The notes under the pieces: generated by a model
What the model saw: the letters and a program-made list of their open reading frames with translations, nothing else
Databases searched by the model: none
What the model was told of the DNA's origin: nothing
Origin: Beverwykella pulmonaria
Taxonomy: Eukaryota; Ascomycota; Dothideomycetes; Pleosporales; Melanommataceae
DNA length: 64,000 bases
Assembly (NCBI GenBank): GCA_001599595.1
Contig: BCHH01000017.1
Coordinates: 449,054-513,053 of the forward strand
Direction: 5' to 3'
Shown here: one piece after another, positions 1 through 11,580 of the stretch
Layout of the letters: each line of letters begins with the position of its first letter
How positions within the stretch are numbered: the stretch's first letter is position 1
Made by a program: the position numbers and the translations under genes

Positions 1-3000
1 TGGACTTCATCGGGGGGGGTGCAAAGAACTTTACCCAGTTTCTCCATTTTCTTGGCGAGAAGAAGTTCCTCGGCAGTCCGTTCCAGATGGACTTTCCCCG
101 GCCCAACGCCACCGAGTTCCCAGGCTTCGTTCCCATGAACAAGACAGCACATGCGTGTAATTCGGCCGACGAGAAATACAGATGCGCCTGTTTGGACTGC
201 GCCGGTTCGTGTGCCGAGCTGCCAGAGGTCTCCGAGGCGAAGCAATGCTATGTTGGCCTTCTCCCGTGTCTCTCGTTCGCGGTTATCGTTGTCTACTCGG
301 TCTTCCTCGGGCTATTGTGCACGGCCGTCGCCGGCCATGTTGCTTACCAGCGACATTCGAAGCATAAGAATGAACGACTGCGCCTCCTGCAGGATCTCGA
401 GCCAAGCGACGACGAGGATGAAGGCGACATTGTGCACAACGTCGGCATGCTCGACCGCCCAACCAAGCACTACTTCATCAACACCTGGTGCGACCGCATG
501 TTCAGCAGACTTGGATATGTATGTGCTCGATTTCCCGTGGCTACCATCTTGGCCAGTGTTTTGATCGTCGGGTTGATGAGTTTGGGATGGCTGAGATTCG
601 AGGTCGAGACCGATCCGGTTCGCCTGTGGGTCTCTCCCGACTCCGCCGCTGCGCAAGAGAAGGACTTCTTTGACGACAAATTCGGCCCCTTCTTCCGCGC
701 CGAGCAGGCCTTCTTGGTCAATGATACTGGCAAGGAGCCAGGACCCGTGCTCAGCTACGAAACTCTCCGCTGGTGGTTCGATGTCGAGAGCCGCATTCAA
801 CGTCTCCTGTCGCTTGAGGGAGGAATCAAGCTAGACGATGTCTGCTTCAAGCCTGTGGACAATGCCTGCGTTGTCCAATCCATATCCGGCTATTTCCAGG
901 GCGATTTCTCCAACGTCTCGCCGCGTAGCTGGGAAACCGACCTGGTAAACTGCGTAGACAACCCAACATCTTGCCTGCCAACCTTTCAACAACCGCTCGA
1001 TTCGCACCTGCTCTTCGGTGGCGTAAATCAGACCGTGCTCGACGCACAAGCACTCATCGTTACCTGGGTGGTTAGTAATCATCTTGAGGGCACACCCGAA
1101 TTCCAGCGCGCTATGAACTGGGAAGACAGCATGAAGGACATGATGCTGATTGTGCAAGGCGAGGCGCAACGTCGTGGTCTGAGATTAAGCTTCAACACTG
1201 AAGTGAGTCTGGAACAGGAGCTCAACAAGAGCACGAATACGGATGCCAAGATCGTGGTGGTGAGCTACATCATCATGTTCTTGTATGCGTCTCTGGCACT
1301 GGGATCTACAACCCTCACCATTCGATCTCTCCTTCGTAACCCGGCAAACGCGCTCGTTCAGTCCAAATTTATGCTCGGCATAGTCGGCATTCTGATTGTC
1401 CTCATGTCTGTATCTGCGTCCGTGGGGCTCTTCTCGGCAGCTGGCATTAAAGTCACTCTCATTATCGCTGAGGTCATTCCGTTCCTGGTGTTGGCTGTTG
1501 GTGTGGACAATATCTTCCTCATTGTTCACGAATTCGAGCGAGTTAATATCAGCCATCCAGAGGGCACCATCCCTGAACGTGTTGCGAGAGCACTCGGTCG
1601 CATGGGTCCATCCATCCTGCTTTCTGCTACTACCGAGACAACGGCCTTTGCACTAGGATGCGCAGTCGGCATGCCAGCTGTCCGAAATTTTGCTGCCTAC
1701 GCCGCTGGTGCAGTCTTCATCAACGCACTTTTGCAAGTCACTATGTTCATAGCCGTGCTTGCACTCAACCAACATCGTGTCGAGTCCAACCGCGCAGACC
1801 TTTTCCCGTTTGTGAAAGTGTCACGAGCAGATAGCAGCTACCTCAACGGCGGCATGGGCTATGGCGCTGGGGAAGAAGGCGGAGTACAACGATTCATTCG
1901 CAAGACTTATGCGCCGGCTCTTCTTGGAAAGAAGGCCAAGGTCGTCATTCTAGCCGTCTTTTTCGGCATCTTCACAGCTGGTGTCGCCCTGTTCCCCGAA
2001 GTCGAGCTGGGCCTTGATCAGAGAATTGCGATTCCGACCGACTCCTACCTCATTCCTTACTTCAACGATCTGTATGACTACTTTGACGCCGGACCTCCTG
2101 TTTATTTCGTTACTAAGGAGCTGAACGTAACCGAACGGCCAGCGCAAAAAGAACTTTGCGGCCGTTTTTCCACCTGCAGACAGACCAGTCTTGCAAATAT
2201 CATTGAGGCTGAGCGGAAGCGTCCGGACGTATCCTACCTCGCTACCTCTGCGGCCAATTGGTTGGATGATTTCTTCTTCTGGCTCAACCCTGAGAATTCT
2301 CAATGTTGCGTCGACAACGGAAAGCCATGTTTCCAAGACCGCCAGCCACCGTGGAATATGACTCTTAGCGGCATGCCTGAAGGCGAAGAGTTTATCCAGT
2401 ATTTGGAACGCTGGATTGAAGCTCCAACAGCTGAAGAATGTCCACTTGGCGGAGCGGCTGCATACTCCAACGCACTCGTTATCGACTCCAAGCATGTCAC
2501 AATTCCAGCATCTCACTTCCGAACGTCGCATACTCCTCTCCGGTCGCAGAAGGATTTCATTTCAGCATATGCAGCCGCGCGACGCATCGCCAATGACATC
2601 CAGAGAGACGCTGGAACCGAAGTCTTTCCTTACTCGAAGTTCTACATTTTCTTTGACCAGTACACGTCCATCGTCCGATTAACAGGCGCGCTCATCGGGT
2701 CTGCTCTTGCTGCCACCGCGCTCATCACCACCATCCTGCTCGGCTCCCTGCAAACCGCTCTTATTGTCACCCTCGTGGTCGGCATGACCATCTCAGCTAT
2801 CATCGGATCCATGGCCGTTCTCGGCGTCTCGCTCAATGCCGTCTCCCTAGTGAACTTGATCATCTGCGTTGGTATCAGCGTGGAGTTCACAGCGCACATC
2901 GCTCGCGCATTCACATTCCCAAGTCGCATCACCATGGAACGAGCCCCGCGACATAGTTTCCGGGGTCGCGACGCGAGGGCCTGGACCGCAATGGTAAATG

Positions 3001-3368
3001 TAGCTGGCTCAGTCATCAGCGGAATCACGATCACGAAGATTCTCGGTGTGGGCGTTTTGGCGTTCACACGGAGCAAGGTATGGATACACCCCTCTATTCC
3101 CCCCCTTCTCTCTTCTCTCTCTCTCTCATCTTCAACCATACTAACCCACGCCTAGATCTTCGAAATCTACTACTTCCGCGTCTGGGCCGCGCTCGTCTTT
3201 TGGGCGTCCACGCACGCGCTCATTCTTCTCCCGGTATTATTAAGTCTGTTCGGTGGCAAGGGGTATGTGGATCCGGAGAGTGAGGGGGGTCTAGAGCAGG
3301 ATTTGAGGAGTAGACAGTATCCTGCGCTGCTGGGCGATGATGAGGAGGAGTATGATAGTGATGAGTAG
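1..3368 (+). CDS. NCR1: NPC1-type sterol transporter, 3' part (5' end outside window)
   Basis: Niemann-Pick C1 family protein, which moves sterol out of the lysosome/vacuole lumen across the membrane. The reading frame is already open at base 3 (DFIGGGAKNFTQF) and runs without stop to 3077, so the start lies upstream. A sterol-sensing domain is coded around 1270-1790 (ALGSTTLTIRSLLRNP, FLVLAVGVDNIFLIVHEFER), and a second RND-like membrane block around 2650-3077. One phase-0 intron, 3078-3155, has GTATGG donor, CT-rich tract, CTAAC branch site and CCTAG acceptor. The last exon (3156-3368) adds FEIYYFRVWAALVFWASTHA and ends in an acidic tail with LLGDDEEEYDSDE. Family assignment is secure; the symbol is by analogy with yeast Ncr1. 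Confidence 0.95.
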
Positions 3369-4290
3369 GAGGTTGAGGGGAGAGGTGGGGAGCAAGTGTA
3401 TGATAAGGGGGTTCACGGTAGAAATTGAGAATAGAATCATTTTGGAAAGGTGTGGGCTTTATGTGATGTGACGTTGTTGCGGTGCGGCTTCCTTTTTTTC
3501 CATAGGTTATTTTAAACTGTATCCGCACATGCCTCTTCACTATCTAGAAGGGTGCTTCCACTGCCAACAAAGCCCCCAACGTCTGCGTATCACCATGTCA
3601 ATACCTCGTTGCAGCAGCGCTTACCATATACTACACGAGCCAAATCTCTGCTCAAATTTGCGCCTGCAACCGACGCCACATTAAAATCTCTCGCGCTGCC
3701 ACATTTTCTGCCATTCAAGGGAGGGGTTGTAGGGAATGGTTATTTATACATTGTGATCCAGTGGATAGAGTATATGCTATATGGCTTGTACTAGGTACTT
3801 GGTTATGTGATGGACAATAAGAGAGGGAGAGAAGGGCTTCCTGCGGAGCCACTTAGAGGTCTATTGGAACGTGTGATTGTTTGTCACGTGATACATTATG
3901 TATATAGTCTCTCCGGATTCTTTAAGTATCCTCAAGGATTCGTCTCGTCTCTTATCCCGATGAATTGATCTTATTTTCTCCAGTTTACCTATTCGTTATG
4001 TTTCCTGCAAGTGTTCCCTCACATTTTTTGGTGCATTTTCAGGTGCGTCGCGTGGCCATTCTTTACGTTCAGTTCCTTAATTCAAACCCTGTCTTTTTGC
4101 CCCGTGAAATCTGCTCGTATTTGTCTAGAGAATTTCACTATTAGGTTACTGTCGGTAACCCCGAGGTTATTCACGGTCACAGTAGAGGTAATCGACTGGT
4201 TGAATGTATTACCACGTAGCAGTGGGCTCCAATACCGTAGTATTAGTGTCCTGCTTGTGTGGTGATGATATTCTTAAGGTTCTAAGATAC
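3369..4290. other. Intergenic, no gene recognised
   Basis: Region downstream of the NPC1 gene. Short open frames here have no recognisable motif. A TCACGTGAT-type palindrome lies near 3894 and the sequence becomes AT-rich from about 3880. Confidence 0.5.
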
Positions 4291-4434
4291 GAGGATCCTT
4301 GAGGATCCTTGACTCAGAAAGCTGATCACGTGACTGCCGAGGATCCTTGAGGATCCTTGACTCAGAAAGCTGATCACGTGACTGCCGAGGATCCTTGAGG
4401 ATCCTTGACTCAGAAAGCTGATCATGTGACTGCC
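4291..4434. repeat. Tandem repeat, 3 x 48 bp, with CACGTG and GGATCC palindromes
   Basis: Three head-to-tail 48-bp units: 4291-4338, 4339-4386 and 4387-4434. Each unit starts with a doubled 10-mer (gaggatcctt twice), followed by gactcagaaagctgatcac and gtgactgcc. The TGATCACGTGA palindrome contains an E-box. Units one and two are identical; in the third CACGTG has become CATGTG. Related TCACGTGAT/TCATGTGAT words follow at about 4450-4485. The array is about 690 bp upstream of the lipoxygenase start. Confidence 0.9.
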
Positions 4435-5121
4435 GCCAGAGCGGGGAAATCACGTGATATCAACGCTGAGAAATCATGTGATACCAACAGTTACATTGTT
4501 AGCCTCTATAGCGCTCCTATAAGAAATCGGTCGCGAGATTCTACCTTACTCAGTGAGTGAAAGTAGGTTGTTTCCCTAGCGATCGCCTAAAAGTATAGTA
4601 ATTTAGTACTGAGCGTATTGCGAAAACTAAAGGACGCAAAAGTCGGTGAAAGACGTTCAGTCCCATCGCGTAGGTGTCACAGTTCCCGCTTAAAGCTGAC
4701 AAGTCCCATGTGCCGAGTAGAGCTGAACCATAAGCCACAATCAGCTGAGTACCGAACGCGGCCCTATGCACTCAGCCAGAAGTTTATCTGCGTGCAGGGA
4801 AACTATAATATCATACAACTGCCTTAGGCTTACTAACACGTTAAATCAGAAGGGTCTTGGAACAGCTGGAGTCTTCAGCTTGCCATCACAGAACTTTAAT
4901 TGAACTCAGTAGCCTAGAATGCGCCATGAGTTTTGGAGAATATTTTCAACGCGGTAGAATAGTAGTAGGTGCAGACCCAGCTGGAATGTTCACCGCCGCC
5001 GTCACAGCAAGCTCGGGAAAGCACTGTGTTGAAATGCCATAAGAACCTCGAGGGCTACAACCAGATCATCTTACCCCATCTTTTCATACATCACATTTTT
5101 CTCATCTTCAGCTCATTCAAA
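4435..5121. other. Upstream region of the lipoxygenase gene
   Basis: No gene recognised. Holds two more TCAYGTGAT-like words (about 4450 and 4473) and presumably the promoter and leader of the lipoxygenase gene. A pyrimidine-rich stretch (5070-5118) precedes the ATG in AAAATGG context. Confidence 0.4.
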
Positions 5122-7459
5122 ATGGCAGCTGTAGCTCCAGCACCAACTTCGCTCAATGCGGGGACAGTCTCTGGCACTATCGAGTCCGTGAACGAAAAGC
5201 ACTATGTGAGAGAGTGGCCGGAAAAGGTCAAGGACTGCCTTGTTCCAGTCATAGACACTGGTGTTTTTGTGACTGAGCTTTCCAATGGCGACCTGCTTCC
5301 AAAACGACTTGAAGGCCTAACTCAGCATGACTTGGACGAGGCCAAGAAAAACCCAGAGACCTTGCTCTCCAAGGCCAGCGAGCAGGCTCCCGACTCCTTG
5401 ACAGAGGGTACCTACCGAGGGACACAGCTAGCTCTGACGAAGGTATATGATATGATTGAGAAGAAGTAAGTAAGTTCCTGGGGCCGAGAATCTCGACTAA
5501 TACATAGTTAGATATTCCTCCTTCATGGACACCGCCAACTTCGAACCTACAGTACCTTCAGCTCTTCCTCTAGCAAAGACGCGAGAACTATTCATTTTTA
5601 CCGATCCACGAGACGACAATTTCCCACCACATCTTAATCTTGCAGCGAACAAGCCTGCATCAGATGCCAATTTGGGAGTGAACCAGAAGTCTACTCTTAG
5701 CACCGGAGACCTGTTCAGCAAGCTTCGACTAGCACAACTCACAACGTTACTACCTGCCTTAATCCCCAAAAAATTCCTCGAAAAAGCAGCATTGAGCGCA
5801 GCCAGTAGTGTTGCCACTGTTGCCTATGGCGGTATGGGAACGCCAGACTCGGGCACCAAAATTGCTGATGTTGAGAACTACAACAAGCGTCAGCGTGAAA
5901 AGAAGTGGTTTCAAAAAGATATATTTGACCTGCCCAACATTGGTGATCTACAGGATTGGTACTCTGACGCCCGCTTCGCGCAACAGCATTTCACTGGAAC
6001 CAATCCTACAACTATCCAGCTGGTTTCAGATTTCTGGATCCAGCATTTTATTGAGAATGCCACGGATCCACAGGACAGGAACATGCAGGACAAGATTAGA
6101 ACGCTTGCATCAGAAAGACGTGACTCCCTATACATGCAAGACTACAGCTATTTCCGGCGTGACGCCGGCCTGCCTGACGATGTGGAGATCTCTTGCGAAT
6201 ATGATGAGCACTACGAGGAAAATGGTAAGGCGAAAACAAGAAAAGCCACTCGATATGGCGTTTCCTCTGTCTGTTTGTTCCACCTCACCGACGACGGCCA
6301 GCTGGAGCCCCTCGCTATTGTCATTGATTGGCGCGGGAGTACTCAGAATTCAGTTACTATATACAACAAGGAGCTCAATAAAACAGACCAAAAGGAGGAT
6401 TGGGCATGGCGATATGCCAAGACCTGTGTTCAAAGCAGCGACTGGATTCGACACGAGATTACAGTCCATCTGACGAACACGCATTTGATTGAGGAGGCAA
6501 CTATCGTGGGCGCTTACCGAAACCTACCACAAGACCACATCGTCTTTCAACTGCTCTACCCTCACTGGCAAAAGACACTGTCTCTGAACGCATCTGCCCG
6601 TACCGTTCTGATCCCCCATGTAATTGTTCCTATCATCGGTCTGCCTGACCAGAATGCATACAAGTTCATACAGTCTGCGTACAACAACTTTGACTTCGTG
6701 GCCAATTATATACCCAACGATCTCAAACGCCGCGGATTTCCAACAGACAAGCTCAACGACCGCAAGTACCACAACTACACATGGGCTCGTTGTATACATA
6801 GCATGTGGTACAAGATTCGGGCATACGTCGAAGATATGCTGAAGATCAAGTACAGCGGTCCCAATGCTGACGCCGAAATTGCAGATGATGTCAATATCCG
6901 TGGATGGTACACGGAGATGCAAGCTGAGCCTGCCGAGAGAGGAGCAGGAATGAAGACATTTCCCACGATCAAGACGCTTGAAGATCTCGTCGACGCGGTC
7001 ACGATGTGCATTCACCTTGCATCTCCGCAGCACACATCTGTCAATTATTTGCAGAACTACTATCAGGCCTTCGTGGTCAACAAGCCGCCCTGTCTCTACA
7101 CCAAGCCGCCAACTTCGATCGCCCAACTTCGGGCATACACTGAAAATGACCTTGTCAAAGCGCTACCCATAAATCATACGCAGGAATGGTTGTTGGCTTC
7201 CCACATTCCATATCTCCTGTCTTTCAAACCTGGTGAAAAGGAGTCACTGATTATTTACGCTGCATCGAAGTACCATGTGTACAAGTTCAAACATAGCGAG
7301 GAGGAAGTGAAGATCAAGGATGCTGCGGCGAGTTTTTACGAGAGGTTGGCGACGAGCGAGATTGAGTTCAAGAAATATGCAAATGATGCTGATGACAGTG
7401 ATGTCATCATGTACGATGTGCTTAGTCCCAGTTGGAACGCAGTGTCAATCCTTATTTAA
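5122..7459 (+). CDS. Lipoxygenase (Fe-type signature, probably intracellular)
   Basis: Dioxygenase adding O2 to polyunsaturated fatty acids to give hydroperoxides. Exons 5122-5465 and 5512-7459; the 46-nt phase-2 intron (GTAAGT...ACTAAT...TTAG) joins EKK to YSSFMDT, giving 763 residues. The metal-binding pattern is complete: H429-x4-H434-x4-H439 (RHEITVHLTNTH), LYPHWQ around H466, H622-x3-N626 (PQHTSVNYLQ) and C-terminal Ile763. Known plant and animal iron enzymes have H-x4-H and a terminal Ile, whereas secreted fungal Mn-lipoxygenases have H-x3-H and a terminal Val; iron is therefore inferred. The N-terminus (MAAVAPAPTS) shows no signal peptide. The start at 5122 is the most downstream ATG of the first exon with a good context; an in-frame ATG at 4969 is possible but less likely. 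Regiospecificity cannot be read. Confidence 0.93.
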
Positions 7460-8433
7460 TTGTTAGTATCCTCAAATACTCAAGACTACGAGACATGCTC
7501 TTTGGGTTCTTCGATTAGCATCGAGTTTTGTGAGATCAATGAACCATTGCTAATCCTCTCTTGTGTGCCTTGGCTAGTTCGATAATTTTGCCATGAACAA
7601 GAATTGCTTGTCGGTTATTTTTTTATGAATCCTAGCACTAACAAGATACAAAATATAGGCAGTGGTGTATGAACATGTGCATTGTGTATATGTATGATCT
7701 GTGAGTGATCTGTCCTTGGTGAGGTACGCTCAGCTGAGCCATCTATATAGTATAGTAGATGTGTCAGCACTATAGTGACACCTACTTACACAGAACGCAT
7801 TCCGTGATCTCCCAGATCTACACATTGTCCACTTCCGCTGCCCACACGTTAAAGATGTGGAACAGATTGACACCGACGACGACGGGAGACTAATGGAAGT
7901 TATCTTCAAGATACAACGCTTCGCTAATGCTTTCTTCTAGCGCATGGACGACTATGGCATGTGCCTCTAACTCGAAATTGTCGTGTTCGGAATGTATTGA
8001 AAGCATAATCAACGCCACTGCTTCAGGGGACATTCGACGGATTCTCTGAACCGGAAAGCCATGATTGTAGTCCCGGTTCGAGCATACTGCTGCCCCAAAA
8101 TGAACTAGAGTGCGATATCCTCAATTTTTGATCCGGAATGCGGGAGGATTGACAATCTCCCAGGGCAATTTTATACCCTTGATTGGTTTCGCAATTCAGG
8201 ATCCCCTGGGGCCAAAACCCATGATACCGGCCAAGTGCTTGGTTAGATTTGTCTCGTACGATAGGCTGTTGCCAAGTCCGTCTGTAGGAACGCGAACGCG
8301 GCGCAGCACACTTTGCTGCCCCATATATCCATAATTCTTGTCGGAATTCTGTTAACTTTGAATTCTCGTGCGTTCTCACAATCCTACGATTTCACGTTCC
8401 GGATTCGAATTCAAAAGATGCTAGGGTTCCACA
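7460..8433. other. Intergenic, no gene recognised
   Basis: AT-rich 3' flank of the lipoxygenase gene and 5' flank of the next gene. A small inverted repeat (gtgtca / tgacac) sits around 7760-7785. No open frame with recognisable features. Confidence 0.4.
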
Positions 8434-9414
8434 ATGTATGGAACTTTGCGACGCGTTGTCGCCATCTACATTATCTTTACTAACACTCTGTACGCATTGT
8501 CCATCCTATCTGTTCCAAAAGAAATATCAGCCGAGACGCCATTCAACGTAAAATATGAGCCAAAGGACATAGTAAGTTTACTCTCGTCAGCATCCCCATT
8601 GTTCTTTTCTCACGCACATTGTAGACACCAAATGCAACGTTCTTCCGGAAATTATCTGAGGGAACTACAAGTCCTGACACTAAGTGGGACCTTATTCGGG
8701 ATGGTAGGTTGTTCTAGGTCTCATCTAGACCTGGATAGTCGCGCTTATACTTGCACAGAAGATTACACGGGTGAAAATGGCGAATATGCTGTGACGATGC
8801 CGTACGACATGTTCATGGTGTTTGACGATAAATACTACGTTGAGCTTGACAGCGACGGGAAAACTGTCACCGGGGACATCATGACGTTGGTGAAGAAGAT
8901 CTCAACTTCGAGTGCACCTACGGTTTCTGCAACCTCGCTTTCATCTTTTACGTTGACGTCAGCGGTGGTCATGCCAACGTCGACTTTTTCCAATTCTTCG
9001 CGATCGACAGAACGGCCCCAAACTACTACCGCTAGTCCTTCGGCATCTCCATTTGTATCCGCTGCAAAAGGCACAACTGGGATATCGAAAGGCACGATAG
9101 CTGGCATAGCGAGCGGCGCATTCATCGGAGTAGTTTGCATGGCCGTCAGCGCCTTCTTTATTACACGTGCGCTGTACCGGAAGAACGCGTTGCAGAGGAT
9201 CGATTCACAGTCAGATGTCTATGGTGGCAAACAAGAGATTGACGGAAAGGAAATCATATCAGATTGGAAACCTGCGTATGAAATGGATGCCACCCAGCCG
9301 GTTCGAGAGATGGAGCATATCCAGCAACCGCAAGAACTAGACACGGAGATTCCCAAGATATCACTCGAAGAGGATGTACCTGACGGAAGGAGCTCGTTTG
9401 GGTTCCAAGTTTAA
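8434..9414 (+). CDS. Single-pass membrane protein with Ser/Thr-rich stalk, unknown function
   Basis: Not recognised as a named family. The frame is open throughout, but two good introns improve the protein: 8572-8624 (GTAAGT...TTGTAG, phase 0) and 8704-8758 (GTAGGT...GCACAG, phase 1). The spliced product is about 290 residues. It starts with a hydrophobic signal-like segment (RRVVAIYIIFTNTLYALSIL), followed by an N-terminal extracellular part, a Ser/Thr/Pro-rich stalk, one membrane helix at about 185-208 (GIASGAFIGVVCMAVSAFFI) and a polar tail of about 80 residues. This layout resembles fungal wall-sensing or mucin-type surface proteins, but no WSC or other Cys-rich domain is visible. If the introns are not spliced, a 326-residue product results. 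Confidence 0.7.
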   Translation: MYGTLRRVVAIYIIFTNTLYALSILSVPKEISAETPFNVKYEPKDIVSLLSSASPLFFSHAHCRHQMQRSSGNYLRELQVLTLSGTLFGMVGCSRSHLDLDSRAYTCTEDYTGENGEYAVTMPYDMFMVFDDKYYVELDSDGKTVTGDIMTLVKKISTSSAPTVSATSLSSFTLTSAVVMPTSTFSNSSRSTERPQTTTASPSASPFVSAAKGTTGISKGTIAGIASGAFIGVVCMAVSAFFITRALYRKNALQRIDSQSDVYGGKQEIDGKEIISDWKPAYEMDATQPVREMEHIQQPQELDTEIPKISLEEDVPDGRSSFGFQV

Positions 9415-10116
9415 AGAGGAGAAGCCTGTGAGGACGCATTTAATGTCAATATATCAATCGTGCACAATCGGCGGCTATTACATGCAGCCTGTTCGAGAGC
9501 ATTTAGGAAGAAAGCTCCACGAAAGCCTCCGATAATTCCGAAGATGGCAACGCCATCAATGTCAGTCACATTTACGAACACATTTCGCTATTGAATTCTG
9601 GCACAAAGTCTCGGAGATTACGTGGCGAAATGATGTTGGCGGGGAGTGAAAGCTATTTGGTGTAAAAACTCGGATTGGAGGCCTGCTGGCTACCGATATC
9701 TTGGATCGGTTTGGAAATGGCTCTCTTGTGCAAGTTACCAAGATTATCTTGATGTTCACGGTTCAACTCGTGAAGAGACTCAAGGAAGAATTGTTAAGCT
9801 ATTCCTCTACAGTCGGTGCATCATATTTAGCTATCCGATCATCATATACTCCTCCTGTCCGTACGCAGGAGCGATACGGCGCAAAGTATGTCTAGCCTGG
9901 TATGGGATCACGTGGTTATATCACGTGATGCCCGTGCACGGGCGCGCCTCCTTAAATATCGCTCGCGTTTGTACATAGATGAGCAGAGCAATAACCAGAA
10001 ACCTGTTGCCCACCCTACTATCCCCGTACGCTGTGTACACCGTACAACTGTCTTATGCCTTGCCGACTAGTGCTCGCACCACTATGCAGCTAGCTGTAAG
10101 ATCCCTATCAACACCT
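9415..10116. other. Intergenic up to assembly gap, possible repeat edge
   Basis: No gene recognised. Near 9910-9940 are two TCACGTG words followed by GC-rich and TATA-like (ttaaatat) sequence reaching the gap. This could be the edge of a transposable element, but neither terminus is seen. Confidence 0.3.
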
Positions 10117-10771
10117 NNNNNNNNNNNNNNNNNNNNNNNNNNNNNNNNNNNNNNNNNNNNNNNNNNNNNNNNNNNNNNNNNNNNNNNNNNNNNNNNNNNN
10201 NNNNNNNNNNNNNNNNNNNNNNNNNNNNNNNNNNNNNNNNNNNNNNNNNNNNNNNNNNNNNNNNNNNNNNNNNNNNNNNNNNNNNNNNNNNNNNNNNNNN
10301 NNNNNNNNNNNNNNNNNNNNNNNNNNNNNNNNNNNNNNNNNNNNNNNNNNNNNNNNNNNNNNNNNNNNNNNNNNNNNNNNNNNNNNNNNNNNNNNNNNNN
10401 NNNNNNNNNNNNNNNNNNNNNNNNNNNNNNNNNNNNNNNNNNNNNNNNNNNNNNNNNNNNNNNNNNNNNNNNNNNNNNNNNNNNNNNNNNNNNNNNNNNN
10501 NNNNNNNNNNNNNNNNNNNNNNNNNNNNNNNNNNNNNNNNNNNNNNNNNNNNNNNNNNNNNNNNNNNNNNNNNNNNNNNNNNNNNNNNNNNNNNNNNNNN
10601 NNNNNNNNNNNNNNNNNNNNNNNNNNNNNNNNNNNNNNNNNNNNNNNNNNNNNNNNNNNNNNNNNNNNNNNNNNNNNNNNNNNNNNNNNNNNNNNNNNNN
10701 NNNNNNNNNNNNNNNNNNNNNNNNNNNNNNNNNNNNNNNNNNNNNNNNNNNNNNNNNNNNNNNNNNNNNNN
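10117..10771. other. Assembly gap (655 N)
   Basis: Unbroken run of N. Open frames that read across it are artefacts. It sits next to a LINE relic, consistent with a repeat-induced assembly break. Confidence 0.99.
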
Positions 10772-11496
10772 ATGCCGCACAAACAACGCCACTCCAGGTA
10801 CAAGCCGAAACCAGGCACTTCTCGACCAGGTCTGGACCTCCACCCAAGACATACGCCGGGGACTCGGACCCACGCGACCTCTAGTTGCCGCAGAGCTCCT
10901 CTAGGAGAGAGCTCTTGAGCGGGTATATGAAATCCAGGGATATATCCAATATAAAGCAGAACAAGCCTCCTCCTAGGGGGACGAAGACGGAAAACACGAC
11001 GACGACGATGGCAAACAGGGCCGAGCCACCCAAGAGGAAGTAGGCCACACTTACTAAGCACTGGGCGGAGCTTGAATGGAGGAGACGGTGGCACCAGTTC
11101 GCGCGCGATAAACGGCGTCTACATGGCGCACCCCATAGGAGATGCTTACGGTCTTACTCTACGAGGGCCTCAAAAAGGCAAAAGCAACTGTACTATTCCT
11201 AATGGGCACAGAGGTTATAGGTCTTAACGGGTGCTGGCCTCTATCGGAGTCCCAGGAGTTCTCCTTTGGTGCGCCTGCGGCTGGCCGACACAAACAGTAC
11301 ATATCCTCCTATACTGCCTAAATACGACCGTACCCTTCTAGTCCGTACAGGGACGGAGGTAGTTATAGACATGCTCTCGCAGCCGCGCCGCGCGCGAGTA
11401 GTAGCAAAGTGGTTTGTCACCCAAAGCATCCTAGCACAGTTCCAGGTAGCTCGAGATATTGCGAGCGAGGACACCAGGACGGGAGCCAAGAGAGGG

Positions 11497-11500
<4 letters not shown>
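10772..11500 (+). mobile_element. Tad1-like LINE relic (3' end of ORF2)
   Basis: Degenerate non-LTR retrotransposon sequence. Three successive plus-strand blocks in different frames resemble the C-terminal end of fungal Tad1-clade ORF2. The first, near 11150-11220, reads LLYEGLKKAKATVLFLMGTE then VIGLNG. The second, near 11230-11320, reads GVPGVLLWCACGWPTQTVHI, the usual Cys-rich CxCGxxxQT-like motif. The third, near 11350-11460, reads DMLSQPRRARVVAKWFVTQS then ILAQFQVARDI. Frame changes between blocks show it is dead. The 5' part may lie in the assembly gap. Assignment rests on recalled family motifs, not on a search. Confidence 0.6.
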
Positions 11501-11501
<1 letters not shown>

Positions 11502-11563
<62 letters not shown>

Positions 11564-11580
11564 GAGAGTGAGAGAGAGAG
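11502..11580. repeat. (GA)n microsatellite
   Basis: Nearly pure GA/AG dinucleotide tract with small interruptions after about 11550. It directly follows the LINE relic and may derive from its 3' tail. It produces spurious Arg-Glu or Ser-Leu repeat open frames on the two strands. Confidence 0.95.

Noticed and set aside
9979..11094. Large open frames spanning the N run
   Set aside because: They are open only because N is read as unknown residue; real sequence on either side gives short unrelated peptides.
11502..11580. CRISPR-like or coding repeat from the GA tract
   Set aside because: Simple dinucleotide microsatellite; no spacer structure.
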